From assembly GCA_934540955.1 (NCBI GenBank), contig CAKTCY010000021.1, forward strand, positions 1 through 29,310: 29,310 nucleotides of DNA. Direction: 5' to 3'. Both the position numbers and the translations under genes were made by a program. Below, in pieces: positions 1-8,252 of this stretch. Each line of letters starts with the position of its first letter. Position 1 is the stretch's first letter. Origin of the DNA: an uncultured Faecalibacterium sp. GTDB lineage: Bacteria > Bacillota > Clostridia > Oscillospirales > Ruminococcaceae. The notes beneath the pieces were generated by a model. That model searched no databases. It saw nothing but the letters and a program-made list of their open reading frames with translations, and was not told where the DNA came from.

Positions 1-1767
1 AATGGTGCGGGGGCTTGCCACAAAGATCTTGTTGTGCTGGGTGCGGCGCATCTTGTCCTGCTCCTCGTCCATCATCAACTCTTCGTAAAGCTTTTCGCCG
101 GGGCGCAGACCCACGATCTTGATCTCCATATTCACGCCCGGCTCGTAGCCGTAAAAACGAATCAGCTGCTTGGCAAGGTCCATAATGCGCACCGGCTCGC
201 CCATATCCAACACATAGATATTGCCGCTCTCTGCCAGCGCACCCGCCTGCAGCACCAGCTGGGCTGCCTCCGGGATGGTCATAAAATAGCGCACGATGTT
301 GGGGTCGGTCAGGGTGACCGGCCCGCCCTTTTTGATCTGGGCTTCAAACAGCGGGATGACGCTGCCGTGGCTGCCCAGCACGTTGCCGAACCGCACCGCC
401 ACGCACTTCATATCCGTGTTGCCCGCAAAGGTCTGGATGAGCATCTCGCAGATGCGCTTGGTGCAGCCCATGACGCTGGTGGGGTTCACGGCCTTATCGG
501 TGGAAAGCTGCACAAAGCGCTCCACCCCGTGCTCGCTGGCGCTGACCAGCAGGTTTTTCGTGCCCAGCACGTTGTTTTTTACGGCCTCGGCGGGGCTTAC
601 CTCCATCAGCGGAACGTGCTTGTGCGCCGCTGCGTGGAACACCACCGTGGGGTGATAGGTATCAAAAACCTCGTCCAGACGCTTTTTATCCCGGATGGAG
701 CCGATAAGCACCGTGACCGGAATATCGCGGCCGTACTTCTGCTGCAGCTCCATCAGCAGCTCGTAGGCGCAGTTTTCGTAGATATCAAAGATGAGCAGCT
801 TGCCGGGCTTGAAGCGCATGACCTGACGGCACAGCTCGCTGCCGATGGAGCCGCCGCCGCCCGTTACCAGCACCGTTTTACCGGTAAGGTAGCCGGAAAT
901 TTTATCGGTGTCCAGCGTGACCTCCTCGCGGGAGAGGAAGTCGGCGGGGTTCAGCTCACGGAACACCTCCTGCTGGGGTGCGCCGCTGCCCACCAGCTGC
1001 GGGTCGCTGAGCACCTGCACCGCACAATGGGTGCTGACACACAGATCGATGACGTGGCTCAGGCGGCTGCCCTTTAAGGTGGGGATGGCAATGATGATGC
1101 TGTGGATGCCGTAGCGCTTGCACAGCTCCGGGATCTCCTCCAGCGTACCCTTCACCGGCACACCGTGGATGGTCTGGTTCAGCTTTGCGGGGTCATCGTC
1201 CACCGCCACCACGGCGTGGCCGTATTCCTTGTTGGATTTGCACACGTTGATAGCCCATGCACCGGCTTCGCCCGCGCCCACGATCATCACCGGGCGGTTG
1301 GGGTCCTTGGCGGGCACTCGGCGCAGCCGCTCGCCCAGCGGATGGTTCAAGAACAGCCGCCAAGCCAAGCGGCTGCCGCCAACGAACAAAAAGATGAGCA
1401 CAGACGCCATGCAGTTGGCGGAATTGAACAGCACACCGTGGATAAAGCAGCGGTTCACCACATACACCACGGCGGTGGGCACAGCGATCATCCCGGCAAG
1501 GCGGAGCAGATCCCGCTCGCCGGCGTACTTCCACAGTACCGAGTACAGCCCGCCCGCCAGAAAGCTGACGATATACACCGCCACGATCCACGGCAGGTTT
1601 TCGTACAGCAGGGCGCGGTTGTGCGGCCACCACACGGCCTCCACAGCGCCATCTGCCCGCAGCAACAGAGCAAAATAAAAGCTGAATGCCACAATGGCTG
1701 CATCCAGCAGCACCAGCAGCGCACGGCGCAGCAGCACCTGCGGGGTATTCTTGGTTCTATCTTTCAC
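1..1767 (-). CDS. FlaA1/CapD-type membrane nucleotide-sugar 4,6-dehydratase (3' end cut by window edge)
   Basis: Reads from a GTG at 1767 without a stop to base 1, giving 589 codons with the C-terminus missing. An in-frame TAA directly precedes the GTG and AGAGGA lies 6 nt upstream, so the start is well fixed. The N-terminus is hydrophobic with about four membrane segments between residues ~10 and 135. A first Rossmann-like fold follows (VMIVGAGEAGAW, ~159-170). The catalytic SDR domain starts with TGGGGSIGSE near 302 and carries STDKAVNP and VMGCTKR near 420-435. The Met-x-x-x-Lys replaces Tyr-x-x-x-Lys, as is typical of the long membrane-bound UDP-GlcNAc 4,6-dehydratases (WbpM, PglF, CapD, FlaA1). 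LRPGEKLYEELM sits near the end. By family it dehydrates UDP-GlcNAc-like sugars at the inner membrane face for capsule, exopolysaccharide or glycosylation. The exact sugar product cannot be read from the sequence. Confidence 0.9.
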   Translation of the reverse strand, partial: MKDRTKNTPQVLLRRALLVLLDAAIVAFSFYFALLLRADGAVEAVWWPHNRALLYENLPWIVAVYIVSFLAGGLYSVLWKYAGERDLLRLAGMIAVPTAVVYVVNRCFIHGVLFNSANCMASVLIFLFVGGSRLAWRLFLNHPLGERLRRVPAKDPNRPVMIVGAGEAGAWAINVCKSNKEYGHAVVAVDDDPAKLNQTIHGVPVKGTLEEIPELCKRYGIHSIIIAIPTLKGSRLSHVIDLCVSTHCAVQVLSDPQLVGSGAPQQEVFRELNPADFLSREEVTLDTDKISGYLTGKTVLVTGGGGSIGSELCRQVMRFKPGKLLIFDIYENCAYELLMELQQKYGRDIPVTVLIGSIRDKKRLDEVFDTYHPTVVFHAAAHKHVPLMEVSPAEAVKNNVLGTKNLLVSASEHGVERFVQLSTDKAVNPTSVMGCTKRICEMLIQTFAGNTDMKCVAVRFGNVLGSHGSVIPLFEAQIKKGGPVTLTDPNIVRYFMTIPEAAQLVLQAGALAESGNIYVLDMGEPVRIMDLAKQLIRFYGYEPGVNMEIKIVGLRPGEKLYEELMMDEEQDKMRRTQHNKIFVASPRTI

Positions 1768-1872
1768 TTACGATCCTCTTTTTTCCTCTCAGCGCGGGAC
1801 GCTTTGCCCCCTGCGCTGCTTTTTCGGCAGTGCTCCCCCGGCAATGCCGAAGGGATACAGCTACACGTTTGT

Positions 1873-1901
1873 ATTATACTCACAATCCCCGCCTGTGTCC
1901 A
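1873..1901 (-). promoter_or_regulatory. Sigma-A-type promoter of the dehydratase gene
   Basis: On the minus strand TGGACA (1901-1896), a 17-nt spacer and a perfect TATAAT (1878-1873) lie about 100 nt upstream of the GTG start. The leader would begin near 1866. The promoter overlaps the region just after the flippase stop codon, and no terminator is visible there, so the dehydratase may be expressed both from this promoter and by read-through. Confidence 0.75.
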
Positions 1902-1918
1902 GAAAATTTACGTTTTTA

Positions 1919-3484
1919 TCACTTTCCCCTGTTATTCCCGGTCCTTGCCTGCCGCAGCACCGCCCGCACCTCCTCCCAAAGCCCCAGCGGCAGCGCCGCC
2001 AGCAAAAACACGATGGCCGTCACCGTGCCGCCCGCCGTCAGCACTGCAAGCTGTTCCCAGAGCCCCTGTGCCGGAAAGCCCGCCAGCGCCCGGCGCACCC
2101 CCAACCCTGCCGCACCGGCGGCGGCGGCAGCCAGCAGCGGCGCACCCAGCCAGCGCCGGAAGGCGTGCCCTGTACCGCTGGAAAGCAGCAGCCGCCCGGT
2201 GTTGGCTGCGCAGGTGTAAAGGCTGGAAAGCAGGATGACCGCCAGAAAGCCCCGCATCCCGTACCGGGGCAGCAGCACCGTCACCCCGCCAATGCGCAGC
2301 ACCGCGTCCCACACGCTGTACCGGAAGGCGGCCTTCTGCTCCCCGATGCCCTTCATGGCGCCGTCCACCATGCTTTCCAGATACATCAGCGGCATGGCCG
2401 GGGCAAGGGTCTCCAGATAGAACCCGGCCTCCGGGCTGTGGTAGAGCAGCTGCGCCAGCGGCCTGCCCCACACCCAGAACAGCGTGCCCGCCAGCGCGGA
2501 GAAATATCCCGTAAGCCGCAGCATCCGGTCCAGCAGGGCATTCAGCCGGGCGGTCTGTCCCTCGATATGCGCCTGCGTGATCTCCGGCATTAGCAAAACC
2601 GCCAGACTGCCCAGCAGCCCAAAGGGAAAATTGAGCAGCGGCAGCGCCATGCCCTTTAAGGTGCCGTACTGCTCCAGCGCAGCGGTGCGCCCGCCGGAGG
2701 CCGCCAGATACACCGCAAGGCAGGCGGGCACCAGCATATTCTCGGCGGTGTGCAGCGCGCTGGAAAGCGCCCTGCCGCCCTCCACCGGCCACAGGATGTC
2801 CCACAGCCGCCGGGACACCTCCCTTGGCGGGCGCGGCGCTGTGCTGCCGAAGCAGCGTGCCGCCTCCCGCCGGTAAAACAGTGCCATCAGGGCGGTGGAT
2901 ACGGCCTCGCTCAGGGCGGTAGCAGCCAGCACCAGCGCACAGCGGCTGCCGTCCGGCCAGCCCTGCGTGCGGGAAAGCGCCCACACCACCGCGGCAATGC
3001 GCACCGCCTGCTCTGCCAGCTGGCTGAGCACGTTGGGCTCCACCCGACGCCGCGCCAGAAAAAAGCCGCGCAGCACCGCAGAGATGGCCATCCACGGCAG
3101 CCCCAGTGCCGAGGTGCGCAGCGCGGCAGCGGCGCGGACATCCCCAAGCCACCATTTTGCCGCAAGGCCTGCAGTGGCAAGCTGGGCGACCATGGCAAGC
3201 CCGCCCAGCGCAAGCCCTGCCAGCACCAGCCGCACCAGCATCCCGCGCGCAGCGGCCTTATCTCGGCTGAGCTCCTCGGTCAGCAAGCGGGTAGCCGCCA
3301 CCGAGATGCCCGCCGTAGCCAGCGTGACGAACAGCCCGTACACCGCCAGCACCAGCTGATACAGCCCCATGCCCGCCCCGCCCAGGGCGTTTGCCAGCCA
3401 GATGCGCAGCCCCAGCCCAGCCAGCCGCAGCGCCACGTCCGAGCCGGTAAGCAGCGCCGCATTTTTAAAGTAGTTCTGCCGCAC
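1919..3484 (-). CDS. SpoVB/Wzx-type polysaccharide flippase (MOP superfamily)
   Basis: A 521-residue, very hydrophobic protein with about 12-14 predicted membrane helices and short charged loops, the size expected for the MOP superfamily (SpoVB, MurJ, Wzx). The N-terminus (KNAALLTGSDVALRLAGL, GMGLYQLVLAVYGLFVTLA) matches the start of the SpoVB/polysaccharide-transporter family. By family it would flip lipid-linked glycans or peptidoglycan precursors across the membrane. The start is a GTG at 3484 with GGGGAGGTG 5 nt upstream; no ATG is available upstream. It sits about 150 nt before the membrane dehydratase on the same strand, which favours a role in surface glycan export over sporulation. 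The substrate is unknown. Confidence 0.85.
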   Translation of the reverse strand: MRQNYFKNAALLTGSDVALRLAGLGLRIWLANALGGAGMGLYQLVLAVYGLFVTLATAGISVAATRLLTEELSRDKAAARGMLVRLVLAGLALGGLAMVAQLATAGLAAKWWLGDVRAAAALRTSALGLPWMAISAVLRGFFLARRRVEPNVLSQLAEQAVRIAAVVWALSRTQGWPDGSRCALVLAATALSEAVSTALMALFYRREAARCFGSTAPRPPREVSRRLWDILWPVEGGRALSSALHTAENMLVPACLAVYLAASGGRTAALEQYGTLKGMALPLLNFPFGLLGSLAVLLMPEITQAHIEGQTARLNALLDRMLRLTGYFSALAGTLFWVWGRPLAQLLYHSPEAGFYLETLAPAMPLMYLESMVDGAMKGIGEQKAAFRYSVWDAVLRIGGVTVLLPRYGMRGFLAVILLSSLYTCAANTGRLLLSSGTGHAFRRWLGAPLLAAAAAGAAGLGVRRALAGFPAQGLWEQLAVLTAGGTVTAIVFLLAALPLGLWEEVRAVLRQARTGNNRGK

Positions 3485-3566
3485 CCTGCACCTCCCCCTG
3501 CCCCGGAACGGGCGTTCACGGTTCAGCCTATGCAGCGGCTTTGCAAAACATGAGCGGCACTATGGG

Positions 3567-3595
3567 TTGTTTCTGCGCACTTTTTATGGTATAGT
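3567..3595 (+). promoter_or_regulatory. Promoter of the Mrp-family gene
   Basis: TTGTTT (3567-3572), a 17-nt spacer and TATAGT (3590-3595) face the Mrp gene and predict a start near 3602 with a ~90-nt leader. The leader begins with an imperfect hairpin (3606-3630, CAGGC pairing with GCCTG and an inner GGG/CCC). Confidence 0.7.
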
Positions 3596-3640
3596 TAACA
3601 GTGGTCAGGCAGGGCGCAAGCCCCCGCCTGTATTTTGAGC

Positions 3641-3647
3641 AAGGAGG
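3641..3647 (+). promoter_or_regulatory. Orphan Shine-Dalgarno-like AAGGAGG in the mrp leader
   Basis: A consensus AAGGAGG lies 45 nt upstream of the chosen mrp ATG, but no ATG, GTG or TTG occurs at normal spacing behind it in any frame. The ATG at 3693 itself has only a weak AAAGAGA. The motif could be a standby site, could be chance, or could serve an unusual start codon. Confidence 0.35.
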
Positions 3648-3692
3648 AAGCGCACCGCCCGGGTCCTGCCCCTGCCGTGCGCGACAAAGAGA

Positions 3693-4526
3693 ATGAGCGA
3701 AGAATGTACCCATGACTGCTCTAATTGCAGTGCAGCCTGTTCTTCCCGCGATGCCGCTCCGCAGCACGATGCCCCCAACCCTCACAGCCGCGTGAAAAAG
3801 GTCATCGGCGTTGTTTCCGGCAAGGGCGGCGTGGGCAAGAGCATGACCAGCGCCCTGCTGGCCTGTGCCATGGCCCGCCGCGGCTACCACTGCGGCATTC
3901 TGGATGCCGATATCACCGGCCCGTCCATCCCCAAGCTGTTCGGCATCCATGGCCGTGCCATGGCGGACGACAAGGGCTGCTGGCCCATCCAGAGCCGCAT
4001 GGGCATTGATGTGATGAGCATCAACCTGCTGGTGGAGAACGAGGAAGACCCCGTTGTGTGGCGCGGCCCGGTCATTGCCGGTGCGGTCAAGCAGTTCTGG
4101 ACCGATGTGGTGTGGAAGGACGTGGATTTCCTGTTCGTGGATATGCCCCCGGGCACCGGTGATGTGCCCCTGACCGTGTTCCAGAGCCTGCCGGTGGACG
4201 GCATCGTTGTGGTGGCAAGCCCGCAGGAGCTGGTAAGCATGATCGTGGCAAAGGCCGTGAACATGGCCGAGATGATGAAGGTGCCCATGCTGGGCATCGT
4301 GGAGAACATGAGCTACATCGTCTGCCCGGACTGCGGCAAGCACATCAATGTGTTTGGCAACAGCCACGTGGACGAGGTTGCCGCAAAGCATCACCTGCCT
4401 GTGCTGGCCAAGTGCCCCATCGACCCCCAGCTGGCCCAGCTTTCCGACGCCGGTATGATCGAGACCTACGGCGGCGAATTTTTGGAAGGCGCAGCAGACG
4501 CCTGCGAAAAGCTGCTGAAGAAGTAA
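3693..4526 (+). CDS. mrp: Mrp/NBP35-family P-loop Fe-S cluster carrier ATPase
   Basis: A 277-residue cytosolic protein. The N-terminus has four cysteines (C5, C9, C12, C16) in the pattern of NBP35-type Fe-S sites. The deviant Walker A SGKGGVGKS is at 42-50, followed by LDADITGPSIPKLFG and VDMPPGTGD. A CPDC pair (C211, C214) close to ENMSYIVCPDCG matches the bridging cluster motif at the dimer interface. By family it binds and transfers 4Fe-4S clusters to apo-proteins, which fits the Fe-S enzymes encoded just downstream (Hcp, GltB, GltD). The ATG at 3693 is the only good start after an in-frame TGA at 3636, although its ribosome-binding site is weak. It is monocistronic, with its own promoter and terminator. 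Confidence 0.93.
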   Translation: MSEECTHDCSNCSAACSSRDAAPQHDAPNPHSRVKKVIGVVSGKGGVGKSMTSALLACAMARRGYHCGILDADITGPSIPKLFGIHGRAMADDKGCWPIQSRMGIDVMSINLLVENEEDPVVWRGPVIAGAVKQFWTDVVWKDVDFLFVDMPPGTGDVPLTVFQSLPVDGIVVVASPQELVSMIVAKAVNMAEMMKVPMLGIVENMSYIVCPDCGKHINVFGNSHVDEVAAKHHLPVLAKCPIDPQLAQLSDAGMIETYGGEFLEGAADACEKLLKK

Positions 4527-4534
4527 TGCACCTT

Positions 4535-4565
4535 GCCCTGTGCCCGTTGTGACACAGGGCTTTTT
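4535..4565 (+). terminator. Intrinsic terminator after mrp
   Basis: GCCCTGTG (4535-4542) pairs with CACAGGGC (4553-4560) across a 10-nt loop and is followed directly by TTTTT. It starts 9 nt after the mrp stop codon. Confidence 0.9.
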
Positions 4566-4700
4566 GCTTAGATATGCCTGCCGCAGTGCAAAAGACATTC
4601 TTTTCCGTGCGGCTTTGGGGCGGCAGCGCACTTTAAAAAACAAGGTTCGCAGCGCATTCCGGCTTTTAATTTTCGTTTTGTGAAGCAGCTGTTACTTTTT

Positions 4701-4720
4701 ATCTGTTTTTTTAAACAGAT
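4701..4720 (+). repeat. Perfect inverted repeat upstream of gdhA promoter
   Basis: ATCTGTTT (4701-4708) and AAACAGAT (4713-4720) flank TTTT. The repeat lies 15 nt upstream of the gdhA -35 box and 9 nt after the GCAGCTGTTAC motif. It could be an operator or a weak hairpin. It is part of the 393-nt gene-free stretch 4527-4919, which otherwise holds the mrp terminator, the gdhA promoter and its leader. Confidence 0.5.
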
Positions 4721-4734
4721 TCTGCTTTTTGCTA

Positions 4735-4763
4735 TTGTAAAACCCACCGCAAAGCTTTATAAT
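4735..4763 (+). promoter_or_regulatory. Promoter of gdhA
   Basis: TTGTAA (4735-4740), a 17-nt spacer and a perfect TATAAT (4758-4763). The predicted start is near 4770, leaving a 150-nt leader before gdhA. This is one of the best promoter matches in the window. Confidence 0.85.
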
Positions 4764-4769
4764 AGTAAA

Positions 4770-6272
<1,503 letters not shown>

Positions 6273-6290
6273 TTTCCATAGCATTTTCAA

Positions 6291-6322
6291 AGGGCTGCGT
6301 CCGGCTGGGCGCGGCCCTTTTT
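6291..6322 (+). terminator. Intrinsic terminator after gdhA
   Basis: AGGGCTGCG (6291-6299) pairs with CGCGGCCCT (6310-6318), one G-T wobble, 10-nt loop, followed by a run of T. It starts 18 nt after the gdhA stop. Confidence 0.88.
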
Positions 6323-6324
6323 GT

Positions 6325-6353
6325 TTGCGCCATCCTGCCGGGCTGTGTATAAA
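6325..6353 (+). promoter_or_regulatory. Promoter of hcp
   Basis: TTGCGC (6325-6330), 17-nt spacer, TATAAA (6348-6353). It begins right after the gdhA terminator, so hcp probably has its own transcript with a ~48-nt leader. No TTGTGA-type Crp/Fnr/HcpR palindrome was seen around it. Confidence 0.65.
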
Positions 6354-6407
6354 ATCCCATGCTATCACCCATACTCCCGGTATCTTCTGCTGGAAAAGGA
6401 GTATTTT

Positions 6408-7985
6408 ATGGACGAACGGATGTTTTGTTTTCAATGTGAGCAGGCGGCCAACTGCACAGCCTGCACCGGTGCCGCAGGCGTGTGCGGCAAATCGGCGGAC
6501 ACTGCCGCCGCGCAGGACCGGCTCACCGGGGCGCTGATCGCCTGCGCCGGGCAGCTGCTGGCGGACGGGCAGTCTCCTTCTGCCCAGCAGGCCATGCTGC
6601 TGATGCAGGGGCTGTTCACCACCATTACCAACGTAAACTTTGACGCAGGCACCGTGGACGAGCTGACCGCAAAGGTGCGCGCCGCCTGCCCTGCCGCCGG
6701 GCCGGGCTACAATATGCAGCTGCTCTGGCATGAACCGGACGCAGACGTGCGCAGCCTGAAAAGCTTTGTCCTGTTCAGTCTGCGCGGCATGGCGGCTTAC
6801 AACTATCACGCCCGGGTGCTGGGCCATGTTGACCCGGAGCTGGACCGCTTTTTCTGCACGGCACTGGATGCCATCTCCCGCCCGCTCTCCATGGAGGAGC
6901 TGTGGGCGCTGGTGCAGAAAACCGGCGAGGCCAGCTACCGCTGCATGGAGCTGCTGGATGCTGCCAATACCGGTGCCTACGGCGACCCGGAGCCAGTGGA
7001 GGTGCCGCTGACCATTGAAAAGGGGCCGTTCATCGTGGTTTCGGGCCATGACCTGTACGACATGAAATGCCTGCTGGAACAGACGAAGGATAAGGGCATC
7101 AATATCTACACCCACTCGGAAATGCTACCCGCCCACGGCTACCCGGAATTGAAGCAGAAGTACCCCCACCTCAAGGGCAACTTCGGCACCGCATGGCAGA
7201 ACCAGCAGACCGAGTTTGAGGATATCCCCGCGCCCATCCTGTTCACCACCAACTGCATCATGCCCCTGCGCGAAAGCTATTCTGACCGGGTGTTCACCAC
7301 CTCGGTGGTGTCCTATCCCGGCATCGTGCACATTGAGGAAGGGCGCGATTTTACACCGGTGATCGAAAAGGCGCTGGAGCTGGGCGGCTACAAGGAGGAT
7401 ACTCTTGTGCCCGGAATGAACGGCGGCAAAAGCGTCGTCACCGGCTTTGCGCGCAATGCTGTGCTCCAGCATGCGGGCGAGATCGTGCAGGCGGTGAAGG
7501 ACGGCAAGATCCGTCACTTCTTCCTTGTGGGCGGCTGCGACGGCACGCGGCCCTCCCGCCGGTACTACACCGAGTTTGCCAAGCTCACACCGCAGAATAC
7601 GGTCATCCTGACACTGGCCTGCGGCAAGTTCCGGCTGAACGATCTGCCCTTGGGCAATGTGCCCGGCACGGAGCTGCCCCGCATTCTGGACGTGGGCCAG
7701 TGCAACGATGCCTACAGTGCCATCCGCATTGCGCTGGCTCTGGCCGATGCCTTTGGCTGCAGTGTAAACGAGCTGCCGCTCTCGCTGGTGCTGTGCTGGT
7801 TTGAGCAGAAGGCCGTGTGCATCCTCATCGCACTGCTGGCGCTGGGCATCAAGGGCATCCGGCTGGGGCCAACCCTGCCTGCTTTCCTCTCGCCGGGCGT
7901 TGTGGCTGCCCTGCAGCAAAAGTACGATTTAAAAGCCGTAACAGCACCGGAAAACGACCTGCAGGCCATTCTGGGCAGACATTGA
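6408..7985 (+). CDS. hcp: Hybrid-cluster protein / hydroxylamine reductase
   Basis: 525 residues from the ATG at 6408, which has AAAAGGAG 6 nt upstream. The open frame runs 29 codons further 5' but that part has no ribosome-binding site and overlaps the promoter. The N-terminal Fe-S cluster cysteines are C7, C10, C19 and C26. All eight expected ligands of the hybrid Fe-S-O cluster are present: H214, E238, C283, C377 (GGCDGTRPS), C405 (LACGKFR), C432 (VGQCNDAYS), E466 and K468 (WFEQKAV). By family it reduces hydroxylamine to ammonia and acts as an NO reductase in nitrosative stress defence; it is a cytosolic anaerobic enzyme. No hcr reductase gene is adjacent. Its place between gdhA and gltBD fits ammonia handling. 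Confidence 0.96.
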   Translation: MDERMFCFQCEQAANCTACTGAAGVCGKSADTAAAQDRLTGALIACAGQLLADGQSPSAQQAMLLMQGLFTTITNVNFDAGTVDELTAKVRAACPAAGPGYNMQLLWHEPDADVRSLKSFVLFSLRGMAAYNYHARVLGHVDPELDRFFCTALDAISRPLSMEELWALVQKTGEASYRCMELLDAANTGAYGDPEPVEVPLTIEKGPFIVVSGHDLYDMKCLLEQTKDKGINIYTHSEMLPAHGYPELKQKYPHLKGNFGTAWQNQQTEFEDIPAPILFTTNCIMPLRESYSDRVFTTSVVSYPGIVHIEEGRDFTPVIEKALELGGYKEDTLVPGMNGGKSVVTGFARNAVLQHAGEIVQAVKDGKIRHFFLVGGCDGTRPSRRYYTEFAKLTPQNTVILTLACGKFRLNDLPLGNVPGTELPRILDVGQCNDAYSAIRIALALADAFGCSVNELPLSLVLCWFEQKAVCILIALLALGIKGIRLGPTLPAFLSPGVVAALQQKYDLKAVTAPENDLQAILGRH

Positions 7986-8018
7986 GCCAGCGCTGTTCTC
8001 ACTATGACTACAACTGAC

Positions 8019-8035
8019 CGCCGTACGCGGCGTTT
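8019..8035 (+). terminator. Weak terminator candidate after hcp
   Basis: CGCCG (8019-8023), tetraloop TACG, CGGCG (8028-8032), then only three T. The stem is stable but the T-run is short, so termination may be partial. Confidence 0.4.
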
Positions 8036-8055
8036 CGCACAAGAAGTGGTGTAAA

Positions 8056-8083
8056 GCAGTTGTCATATTTGGTGCAGCTGTCA
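8056..8083 (+). repeat. Direct repeat just upstream of the gltB -35 box
   Basis: GCAGTTGTCA (8056-8065) and GCAGCTGTCA (8074-8083) differ at one base, are 18 bp apart start to start, and end one base before the -35 hexamer. This position and period suit an activator dimer binding one DNA face. A near-identical GCAGCTGTTAC lies upstream of gdhA (4685-4695). Confidence 0.55.
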
Positions 8084-8084
8084 C

Positions 8085-8112
8085 TTGAAGATTTTTCAGG
8101 AATCTGTATAAT
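8085..8112 (+). promoter_or_regulatory. Promoter of gltBD
   Basis: TTGAAG (8085-8090), 16-nt spacer, perfect TATAAT (8107-8112). The predicted start is near 8119, only about 12 nt before the 5' arm of a strong terminator hairpin. Confidence 0.8.
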
Positions 8113-8121
8113 ATCAGGTAT

Positions 8122-8180
8122 CGGAACAAAGGCGTTCCGCAGGGGCATCCTATGCCCTTGCGGGGCGTCTTTTTCTTTTT
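8122..8180 (+). promoter_or_regulatory. Leader attenuator of gltBD: terminator with competing hairpin
   Basis: An 18-bp stem with three wobble pairs beyond an outer G-C (arms 8131-8148 and 8152-8169, 3-nt loop) is followed by TTTTTCTTTTT, a textbook intrinsic terminator. It ends ~73 nt before gltB rather than after a gene. A smaller hairpin, CGGAAC (8122-8127), loop AAAGGC, GTTCCG (8134-8139), shares bases 8131-8139 with the terminator, so the two exclude each other. The 6-nt loop with A first and G fourth resembles one half of the RNA target of ANTAR antiterminator proteins. Control by attenuation is inferred. Confidence 0.7.
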
Positions 8181-8252
8181 GCAGGGGATAAAAAGCTGCG
8201 GAGGGTGCCGCAGCCCCCGGTAAGCAAACAAGTAAAAAGGATGGGAAAGACT

